A model generated the notes under the pieces. It did no database searches. It was not told where the DNA came from and was given only the letters and a program-made list of their open reading frames with translations. A stretch of 8,004 bases of DNA, from positions 1 through 8,004 of the forward strand of contig JAJPXE010000075.1 of assembly GCA_021205645.1 (NCBI GenBank). Reading direction: 5' to 3'. This DNA comes from Candidatus Gastranaerophilales bacterium. GTDB taxonomy: Bacteria; Cyanobacteriota; Vampirovibrionia; Gastranaerophilales; Gastranaerophilaceae. Below, in pieces: positions 1 through 5,078 of the stretch (position 1 is the stretch's first letter; every line of letters begins with the position of its first letter). The position numbers were made by a program, and so were the translations under genes.

Positions 1-1289
1 GGATTTATTGCTACAGATTTTTTTAAATAATTCAACTCTTCTTCCGGGTCGTTCAATGCAATGTGATAAAATGCCTTATAAGCAGCACTGTCAGTCTTTG
101 CAACTTTTTCGTATATTGATTTTGAAGATTTTGTATTATTCAGCTTTGCATAAGTGTCTGCAAGTTTTAATTTTGCTTCCGTGACCGATGAACGTGATTT
201 CGCCGCTTGTTTGTAGTACTTTAAAGCTTGTTTATATTTATTATTTTCATAAGCAACATCTCCGAGAGTCAGCAGGGTATTTATATTTGAAAGATTATAG
301 TTATAAGCCTTTGTTGCAACAGTATTTGCTTTTTCATAATCTCCGCTTTTTATATAAATTCTGCTCATAAGCGAATAAAGTTCCGCATTACGCGAGTTAT
401 TCTTGCTTATTGAGCTTTGCAGAACACGTAACGCCTTGCTGTTATCATCATTCAGGTAATAGTAATATCCAAGATGGTAATCCTTTAACCACGGTTGTTT
501 TTCGGTTTTATACTTTATGTATTCTTCATTTGCATCAATTTTGTTCTTTATCGGATAATAAGCAACTGCCTTGTTTTTCTTTGTTTCTTTAACAAGTTTT
601 AATGCTTTTTTACCTTTTTTTGTACTTGCAATAACCTGTGATTGCAGAATTTTATAATTTAAGTTCCCTGAATTGATATTTAGTGCGGACAGTATATATT
701 TTTTTGCATTATCAATATCATCAAGCTTGAGATAAGCAAGTGCAAGAATATAATTAGCATAGTCATTTTCCGCCAGAGAAGTAATATTTGATGTTATATC
801 CTTAATAGCCTCGTTACTTCTGTCATTATACTGAATATTAGAGAAAGCCTCAGCAAGAGCAATAACTTCATATCTATTCAGTTTATACTTCGGGAAAAAC
901 AGTTTGTGTGTATTTTCGGAATCAAGACTTGCTATTTCAAAGTCGGAAATCTTGCTGAAAGCAAGATTTGCCAGATCAAAAAAGCCCAAGCCTGCTGCTT
1001 TATCCGCAAGCAAAAGAAGATAATAATCATTACCTTCATTATCCATGATTAATCTATACATATCGTCATAAGCTGACTTGATATTCAAGTTGCTGAATTT
1101 ACCTGTAATTGATTCTATATTCTTTTTAAACTCTTTAGCACCGTACTGAACTCTGCCGTATTCTGTTTTGGAACGGGTTAATGATATATCGCCGTTTCCG
1201 GTTATTGTATCAATTGCATAGGTGCATTGTACTCCAAGCACAATTAACGAGAACATAACTATTAAATTTTTTAACAGTAATTTATTCAT
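1..1289 (-). CDS. Exported TPR-repeat protein, C-terminus off the left edge
   Basis: The reading frame is open from the ATG at 1289 to the window edge, giving 429 codons with no stop, so the gene is cut by the window. Residues 1-25 form a classic signal peptide: two lysines, a hydrophobic core LIVMFSLIVLGV, and a likely cleavage after TYA at about residue 25. The mature protein is helical and rich in Lys, Asn and Tyr. TPR-like 34-residue units are visible at about 174-207, 266-299, 301-334, 335-368 and 369-402, with the usual pattern (for example residues 335-368: LGDVAYENNKYKQALKYY). TPRs are scaffolds for protein binding, so this is probably a periplasmic or envelope-facing interaction protein; no catalytic domain is visible. 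The start overlaps the end of the upstream GAF/HD-GYP gene by 8 bp (ATGAATAA), with only a weak CGGAA-like SD, so translation is probably coupled. The specific function is unknown. Confidence 0.88.
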   Translation of the reverse strand, partial: MNKLLLKNLIVMFSLIVLGVQCTYAIDTITGNGDISLTRSKTEYGRVQYGAKEFKKNIESITGKFSNLNIKSAYDDMYRLIMDNEGNDYYLLLLADKAAGLGFFDLANLAFSKISDFEIASLDSENTHKLFFPKYKLNRYEVIALAEAFSNIQYNDRSNEAIKDITSNITSLAENDYANYILALAYLKLDDIDNAKKYILSALNINSGNLNYKILQSQVIASTKKGKKALKLVKETKKNKAVAYYPIKNKIDANEEYIKYKTEKQPWLKDYHLGYYYYLNDDNSKALRVLQSSISKNNSRNAELYSLMSRIYIKSGDYEKANTVATKAYNYNLSNINTLLTLGDVAYENNKYKQALKYYKQAAKSRSSVTEAKLKLADTYAKLNNTKSSKSIYEKVAKTDSAAYKAFYHIALNDPEEELNYLKKSVAIN

Positions 1290-2946
1290 CTGTTTCAATT
1301 CCGGTATAATATACGTTGAATTTTGAGACTAATTCCTGATTATCGCCATTATTGATTGAGTCATACAAGCATTTTAGATTATATTTGTTTAAAATACATT
1401 GATCCTCCTCTTTAAAAACAAGGTGATTTTCTGTTAAAAATACTTTAACGACTTTATCAAGCGGAATTTCAAGAAACTTATCAACGATAGACTTATCAAA
1501 ATGCGTTCCCGAATCACCGATAAGTATAGAAATAACCTTTTGTATCGGCATTTTGTCACGATAGTGTCTTTTTGAGGTTATGGCATCAAATACATCAGCA
1601 ACGGCTAAAATTCTGCCTCCAAACGGTATTTCTTCGCCTTTTAGATGTCTGTAATAACCGGTTCCGTCATATTTTTCGTGATGGGAGCACGCAATTTCCG
1701 TAATCATTTTAAAATCGTCTGACATGTGGATTTTTTCAAGAATATTATGAGTTATTTCAACATGTTCCTGAATATGTTTATATTCTTCAGGTGTCAGCTT
1801 ACCTTCCTTTTGTAATACGGAATCTCTGATACCGATTTTGCCGATATCATGCAGAGCCGCAGCTTTTTGAATAATTTCTAACTCCTCTTTAGACAGATTA
1901 AATTCTTCCGCTATCAAAGTAGCATACATTCTGACTCTGGTGGAATGGCCGGCAGTGATTTTATCCCTGGCATCAATAGAGGCCGCAAGTGTGCTGATAA
2001 AACTGTCAAATACAATTTTTTGTTCTTCAAGCAATTCTGTCTGACGTGCGAACAACTTGGCATTTTCAAGCGAAACTCCTGCACTTGAACCTATTGCAAT
2101 GAGAATATCCTCATCTTCAGGAGTGAAATATCCGCTTAATTTATTAAGGATTTGGAAAGCACCGATTATCTCCTGTTCAATATTTCGTATCGGCATACAA
2201 AGTATTGTTTTAGTGGTATAACCTGTTTTTAAATCAATTTCTTTGTTAAATCTTTCATCAGAATAAGCATCTTTTATATTAATAATTTCACCCGTTCTGA
2301 ACACGTGTCCCGCAAGCCCCTGCGATGCATTAAACCGCAGTTCCTGACTTCCCAAGCCGAGTGCTACTTTTGACCATAACTCATCCGTTTCTTTATCATA
2401 TAAAAACACGGTGCATCTGTCTGCCTGAACAGCATCACGAGCTTCTTCCGCAATGGTTTGCATAAGTTTATCAATGTTTTTTTCGGCGGCGACCGCCTGA
2501 CCTATCTTAACCAGTGCAAGCAGAGGGTCATTTTTAACCGACGATAAATATAAACCGCCGTTTTTGTATAGTTTTATTGTTTCTTCCAGTTTAAGTAAAA
2601 AAGTTTCGTTTCCGCCTTTTTCCGCTGTATTTTTAGCATTATTATAGTGAAGAACATACAGGTTATTGTTTTTTTCGCAGAAGTTAACATAACCCAGTAT
2701 AAAATTGTAGATAACTTTCTCGCACTCGGTACCTTTGATTTTGAGCAGAATTTCCGTATCTCTGAAATATCCCAGAGCAGTTGTAAAATCTCCTTTTAAG
2801 TATGAAAGTAATCCATTAAAACAGTTAAGTACAACAGGGCTGAGATAGTCTTTTTCTGACTGTACAAGATTGTTATATTCTTGTTCTGATACGCTTAAAG
2901 CATTAAAAATATCTGATATGGAGTCTTTCTCTGTTTGTTTAATCAT
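1282..2946 (-). CDS. GAF and HD-GYP domain signalling protein, probable c-di-GMP phosphodiesterase
   Basis: A 554-residue cytoplasmic protein with no signal peptide or membrane segment. Residues about 35-135 are helical and TPR-like. Residues 155-300 form a GAF domain close in pattern to cyanobacterial CyaB2-type domains (INIKDAYSDERF, then TGYTTKTILCMPI), so it may bind a small ligand such as a cyclic nucleotide. A helical linker (about 300-325) leads to an HD-GYP domain at about 325-500. Metal-ligand residues are present: H334, H366-D367 with K370 (HDIGKIGI), H395, H422-H423 and D451. The signature after HHE reads DGTGYYRHLKGEEIP, so GYP is GYY here. Position 330, four before H334, is Ile where some trinuclear-site members carry Glu. 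HD-GYP proteins hydrolyse c-di-GMP or related dinucleotides; activity here is inferred. GAGG lies 4 nt before the ATG, and the gene leads an operon with the overlapping TPR gene. Confidence 0.93.
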   Translation of the reverse strand: MIKQTEKDSISDIFNALSVSEQEYNNLVQSEKDYLSPVVLNCFNGLLSYLKGDFTTALGYFRDTEILLKIKGTECEKVIYNFILGYVNFCEKNNNLYVLHYNNAKNTAEKGGNETFLLKLEETIKLYKNGGLYLSSVKNDPLLALVKIGQAVAAEKNIDKLMQTIAEEARDAVQADRCTVFLYDKETDELWSKVALGLGSQELRFNASQGLAGHVFRTGEIINIKDAYSDERFNKEIDLKTGYTTKTILCMPIRNIEQEIIGAFQILNKLSGYFTPEDEDILIAIGSSAGVSLENAKLFARQTELLEEQKIVFDSFISTLAASIDARDKITAGHSTRVRMYATLIAEEFNLSKEELEIIQKAAALHDIGKIGIRDSVLQKEGKLTPEEYKHIQEHVEITHNILEKIHMSDDFKMITEIACSHHEKYDGTGYYRHLKGEEIPFGGRILAVADVFDAITSKRHYRDKMPIQKVISILIGDSGTHFDKSIVDKFLEIPLDKVVKVFLTENHLVFKEEDQCILNKYNLKCLYDSINNGDNQELVSKFNVYYTGIETDE

Positions 2947-2985
2947 ATTTCCTCATCAAAAAAACTACCTGTTCACATATATTCT

Positions 2986-3014
2986 ATAATAACCCATTAT
3001 GACGAAATAATCAA
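2986..3014 (-). promoter_or_regulatory. Predicted sigma70 promoter for the GAF/HD-GYP operon
   Basis: Read on the minus strand, a -35 box TTGATT (3009-3014) is separated by exactly 17 bp from a -10 box TATTAT (2986-2991). Transcription would start near 2979 and leave a leader of about 33 nt that includes the GAGGAA ribosome binding site. Each hexamer has one or two mismatches to consensus. This is a prediction from pattern and position only. Confidence 0.6.
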
Positions 3015-3200
3015 TCGCAATAACGTTTTTTAACATAAAAGGGTGCAAAAGAACAAATTGACATGGGGCAAAAGCGCGGTAAAAGATTTCCGATTCCGGT
3101 ATTATATTCCTGTATAGCGTACCCCCTAATTTTCTAATCAATCTTTGCTAACTTTTTTACGAAATTTTGCATATCAAATTCTGTTAAATTATTGCTGCAT
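3015..3200. other. Intergenic stretch between promoter of the GAF/HD-GYP gene and aquaporin terminator
   Basis: Together with the promoter on its left and the terminator on its right this makes a gene-free stretch of about 310 bases (2947-3256). Apart from the direct repeat at 3055-3078, no gene, RNA fold or coding frame with a ribosome binding site was recognised. A TATAAT on the minus strand near 3101-3106 has no good -35 partner. Confidence 0.5.
3055..3078. repeat. Direct repeat copy 1 (pairs with 4050-4073)
   Basis: This 24-bp element matches 4050-4073 at 22 of 24 positions; the shared core reads AAATTGACATG, any base, GGCAAAAGC. It lies about 110 bp upstream of the GAF/HD-GYP start, just beyond that gene's promoter, and beyond the terminator end of the aquaporin gene. 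The second copy lies upstream of the aquaporin, so the two copies bracket that gene in the same orientation. Its nature (dispersed genomic repeat, recombination scar or regulator site) cannot be told from one window. Confidence 0.75.
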
Positions 3201-3235
3201 AAAAAAATACAGATGGCAGTCTGCCATCTGTATTT
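3201..3235 (-). terminator. Intrinsic terminator after the aquaporin gene
   Basis: A perfect inverted repeat pairs ATACAGATGGCAG (3207-3219) with CTGCCATCTGTAT (3221-3233), and two further A-T pairs extend it to 15 bp. On the minus strand the hairpin is followed directly by seven T residues (3207-3201), the classic Rho-independent form. It starts about 20 bp after the aquaporin stop codon. On the plus strand only a short TTTAT follows, so any bidirectional use would be weak. Confidence 0.92.
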
Positions 3236-3256
3236 ATCCGTTGTTTCAAATCTGAG

Positions 3257-3889
3257 TTAAGCTTCTTCGGATTTAGTCTGAACCGCTTTGAACACGCAGG
3301 CAGCCAGAACACCGCCTGCAAGATTTGCAAGTATAGTATATCCCGCAAGTGCCCATGCTGAAACTCCGAGCATACCAAGCGATACCGCAACGGCAGGATT
3401 AAATGCACCTGCACAAAATCTTCCGCCGACTGCTATTGCGCCAACCAGCACGGTGAAACCGATTGCCAGACCATAGTATGAATTGCCCGATGTTTCTTTT
3501 GATGTTGCAGTATGCAATACTACATAGCACAGTGCAAATGTAAATAAAGTTTCTGCAATCAACAGACCTGTCAGATTGTAATCAACCGGCTGAAAAATTC
3601 CGGCATGTCCGACCAGACCGTAAAATGCCCAAACTGCACAAGCCCCGCCAAGACATTGAACTACTGCATAAGGCACAAATTCTTTGTATGGCAAAGCACC
3701 TCTTATGCATGCAGCCAGTGAAACCGCAGGGTTATAATGCCCGCCGGATATGTATCCGCCGGCATATACCATTACCATCAGCACTGATGCTATTGCTAAC
3801 GCTCCTAACGGGTTGCCGGTGTACGAACAGCACGCTACTGTCAATACCAGAAAAAATGTTCCGATAAATTCCGTTAAATAATGCTTCAT
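3257..3889 (-). CDS. Aquaporin-family (MIP) channel with non-standard selectivity filter
   Basis: A 210-residue integral membrane protein with six predicted membrane helices and two half-helices carrying the NPA motifs, the normal bacterial aquaporin layout and close to the usual length. The first NPA is in SGGHYNPAV (N53-A55), the second in GAFNPAV (N164-A166). By spacing from the NPA motifs, compared with E. coli AqpZ (F43, H174, T183, R189), the filter positions are I33, I152, G161 and V167. The conserved Arg after the second NPA is therefore Val, as in plant TIP1 channels, so the pore should be wide and apolar. It probably passes water and small uncharged solutes; the substrate is inferred. 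AGGAGGG lies 7 nt before the ATG. The gene is monocistronic, with its own promoter and terminator. Sampled 60-base lines reach 52-55% GC against about 30% in a sampled GAF/HD-GYP line. Confidence 0.94.
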   Translation of the reverse strand: MKHYLTEFIGTFFLVLTVACCSYTGNPLGALAIASVLMVMVYAGGYISGGHYNPAVSLAACIRGALPYKEFVPYAVVQCLGGACAVWAFYGLVGHAGIFQPVDYNLTGLLIAETLFTFALCYVVLHTATSKETSGNSYYGLAIGFTVLVGAIAVGGRFCAGAFNPAVAVSLGMLGVSAWALAGYTILANLAGGVLAACVFKAVQTKSEEA

Positions 3890-3895
3890 GTTTTT

Positions 3896-3902
3896 CCCTC
3901 CT
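3896..3902 (-). promoter_or_regulatory. Strong ribosome binding site of the aquaporin gene
   Basis: AGGAGGG on the minus strand, 7 nt or less from the ATG at 3889, is a near-ideal Shine-Dalgarno site. It fixes this start over an upstream ATG in another frame at 3923. It is the strongest such site in the window and suggests efficient translation of the channel. Confidence 0.85.
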
Positions 3903-3921
3903 ATTTAAAAAGACCATACTC

Positions 3922-3950
3922 ATTTTACTATTTTATTTCAAATTTGTAAA
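3922..3950 (-). promoter_or_regulatory. Predicted sigma70 promoter for the aquaporin gene
   Basis: On the minus strand TTTACA (3945-3950) and TAAAAT (3922-3927) are separated by 17 bp, each with one mismatch to consensus. Transcription would begin near 3915 and give a short leader of about 26 nt containing the AGGAGGG site. It has the best match to consensus of the promoters proposed here. Confidence 0.68.
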
Positions 3951-4049
3951 TCTGCAATTGTAACGCTTCATTTTATTGGCTTTTAAACCGGTATACATTA
4001 TCGTTCGCACGCAAATGGAATTAAGATATAAGTCTGAACAAACATTCCA

Positions 4050-4073
4050 AAATTGACATGCGGCAAAAGCACG
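4050..4073. repeat. Direct repeat copy 2 (pairs with 3055-3078)
   Basis: Second copy of the 24-bp element, differing at two positions, in the same orientation and 995 bp from copy 1. It lies about 100 bp upstream of the aquaporin promoter. Unlike copy 1, its right part runs into a palindrome (4061-4084). Confidence 0.75.
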
Positions 4074-4084
4074 CTTTTGCGCCG
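4061..4084. repeat. Palindromic hairpin element
   Basis: GCAAAAGC (4063-4070) and GCTTTTGC (4073-4080) form a perfect 8-bp inverted repeat around AC. An alternative fold pairs CGG (4061-4063) with CCG (4082-4084) outside a two-base bulge. A second small hairpin, AAGAG/CTCTT, lies at 4091-4105. On the minus strand the first hairpin is followed by ATGTCAATTTT, so it could be a weak terminator for the MNT gene ending at 4230, about 145 nt away. The T-run is poor, and a protein-binding site or mobile repeat is equally possible. Confidence 0.5.
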
Positions 4085-4105
4085 GTGGGGAAGAGAGGAA
4101 CTCTT

Positions 4106-4229
4106 AAAACTGAGCATAAAAAATCAAATTCAAAAATAGCAAACTTTTAAACTGTGGATTTTATCAGGACAGCCATGCTTTGAACGGAGAAGATAAATAT
4201 TCTTATTATAGACGATTGTGATATTTAAA
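4106..4229. other. Right part of the intergenic stretch between MNT and aquaporin genes
   Basis: The whole gap between the genes (3890-4229) is about 340 bases. Its left part holds the aquaporin ribosome binding site and promoter, the second direct repeat and the hairpins. In this right part nothing was recognised: no open frame with a ribosome binding site, no clear promoter, and no convincing hairpin plus T-run directly after the MNT stop codon. Confidence 0.5.
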
Positions 4230-4517
4230 TTAACCGAATATAATAACATATTTTTTTTTGATTTCAGCTTGAAAATTTTCCGATAAATCATTAAAGTCGG
4301 ATATATCAACCAAAAAAGGAATATTACTCTCAGATATCAGGGTTCTTAACTCAGCAATACTTTTATTTTTATCATTAAAGTTTCTAACGACAATGTCAAA
4401 ATCGCTTCCGGCATGGCAGTCACCGTTAACTCTGCTTCCGTAAGCCCAGATGAGCGCATTCGGACAATAGCTACAGAAGATATTTGTTAAAATTTTCATA
4501 TATTCCGGCTTAATCAT
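4230..4517 (-). CDS. mntA: MNT-domain nucleotidyltransferase, antitoxin of a HEPN/MNT pair
   Basis: A 95-residue minimal nucleotidyltransferase. The active-site signature G27-S28, ten residues, then D39-F40-D41 matches the GSX10DXD motif of MntA proteins, and D71 (FLVDISDF) supplies the expected third carboxylate, so the enzyme looks intact. In characterised HepT/MntA systems the MNT protein uses ATP to AMPylate a tyrosine of the HEPN RNase toxin and neutralises it. The start overlaps the HEPN stop by 8 bp (ATGATTAA), and AAGG lies 6 nt before the ATG inside the HEPN gene, so the two are co-translated. The length is usual for the family. Target and activity are inferred from family knowledge. 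Confidence 0.9.
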   Translation of the reverse strand: MIKPEYMKILTNIFCSYCPNALIWAYGSRVNGDCHAGSDFDIVVRNFNDKNKSIAELRTLISESNIPFLVDISDFNDLSENFQAEIKKKYVIIFG

Positions 4518-4932
4518 TTTGCACCTTTTCTACGAGTAACTTTAATTGTTTTACATCCTTTAAGAAGTCCTCAATTAAAACAAGCGTTTCTTCCGCAAAT
4601 GATTGACCGTAATCGTGAGTTGTATCATTCCGGTTATCACGATATTTAAACCATCTGATAATTTCTTCTTCATTCATCAGCGAATGTTTATGTGCATGCC
4701 GGAATAGATCCTTAAATGACAGGCGGTCAACGGATTTTTTTGTTCCAAAATAAGGGGCCAGTATTTTTCTCAAAAGCTTTCCGCTTTGCTCTATAGACAT
4801 CTCAAAACTTTTTACAAGCGAATTTCTGTACATTTCATAATCAACAGAATTTTCTTCCGATTGTTTAAGCATAGAGTATGATTTTTCCAGTGTTTTGATG
4901 CATTTTGACAGATATTCGGTGCTAATAATCAT
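4510..4932 (-). CDS. hepT: HEPN-domain (HI0074/HepT family) RNase toxin of a HEPN/MNT pair
   Basis: A 140-residue, all-helical protein of the family often labelled nucleotidyltransferase substrate-binding protein. The HEPN motif RX4HXY is complete: R101, H106 and Y108 in RNDTTHDY. In HepT toxins Arg and His form the RNase site and the Tyr is the residue AMPylated by MntA. The start chosen is ATG 4932 because GGAG (4940-4943) lies 7 nt upstream. The frame extends to a TTG at 4983 (17 more residues), but that start has no ribosome binding site. The gene precedes and overlaps its MNT partner and diverges from malQ. A type VII toxin-antitoxin role is inferred from this pairing and the conserved residues; the RNA target is unknown. 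Confidence 0.9.
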   Translation of the reverse strand: MIISTEYLSKCIKTLEKSYSMLKQSEENSVDYEMYRNSLVKSFEMSIEQSGKLLRKILAPYFGTKKSVDRLSFKDLFRHAHKHSLMNEEEIIRWFKYRDNRNDTTHDYGQSFAEETLVLIEDFLKDVKQLKLLVEKVQND

Positions 4933-4939
4933 TTTTACA

Positions 4940-4943
4940 CTCC
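4940..4943 (-). promoter_or_regulatory. Ribosome binding site that fixes the HEPN start
   Basis: GGAG on the minus strand, 7 nt before the ATG at 4932. The in-frame TTG at 4983 has only an A/T-rich leader, so this site decides for the shorter 140-residue protein, which also begins where family homology is expected. Confidence 0.7.
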
Positions 4944-4954
4944 ACTTTATACTG

Positions 4955-4983
4955 ATTTTATCAGGAATAAGATTTTCGCACAA
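4955..4983 (-). promoter_or_regulatory. Tentative promoter of the HEPN/MNT operon
   Basis: On the minus strand TAAAAT (4955-4960) lies 17 bp from TTGTGC (4978-4983). The -10 box is good but the -35 matches only at TTG. It would start transcription near 4948, a leader of about 16 nt. A competing -10, TATAAA, sits slightly closer to the gene. The evidence is weak. Confidence 0.35.
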
Positions 4984-5009
4984 TAATATAAAAAAATATT
5001 ACTATTCTA

Positions 5010-5038
5010 TTGAATTATTCTTTTATGAATGTTAAATT
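5010..5038 (+). promoter_or_regulatory. Tentative promoter of the malQ operon
   Basis: TTGAAT (5010-5015) and TAAATT (5033-5038) are 17 bp apart on the plus strand, each with two mismatches. It lies back to back with the HEPN promoter in the 146-bp divergent gap, so one regulator could in principle touch both. The region is so A/T-rich that chance matches are likely. Confidence 0.4.
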
Positions 5039-5078
5039 AGCAATATATTCAGTTTTTTAGTTTGATAAGGAGTCAAAA

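Noticed and set aside
188..592. Two 60-residue plus-strand reading frames
   Set aside because: They lie opposite the TPR gene, have no ribosome binding site, and look like chance products of its complement.
3058..3063. Perfect TTGACA -35 hexamer on the plus strand (also at 4053-4058)
   Set aside because: Neither copy has a convincing -10 box 16-18 bp downstream, and no plus-strand gene follows. The hexamer is better explained as part of the direct repeat.
3732..3923. Minus-strand reading frame from an ATG at 3923 overlapping the aquaporin start
   Set aside because: It is out of frame with the aquaporin, lies upstream of the strong AGGAGGG site and has no family resemblance.
4933..4983. Longer HEPN protein starting at TTG 4983
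   Set aside because: It has no ribosome binding site, while ATG 4932 has GGAG at 7 nt and matches where the family domain begins.
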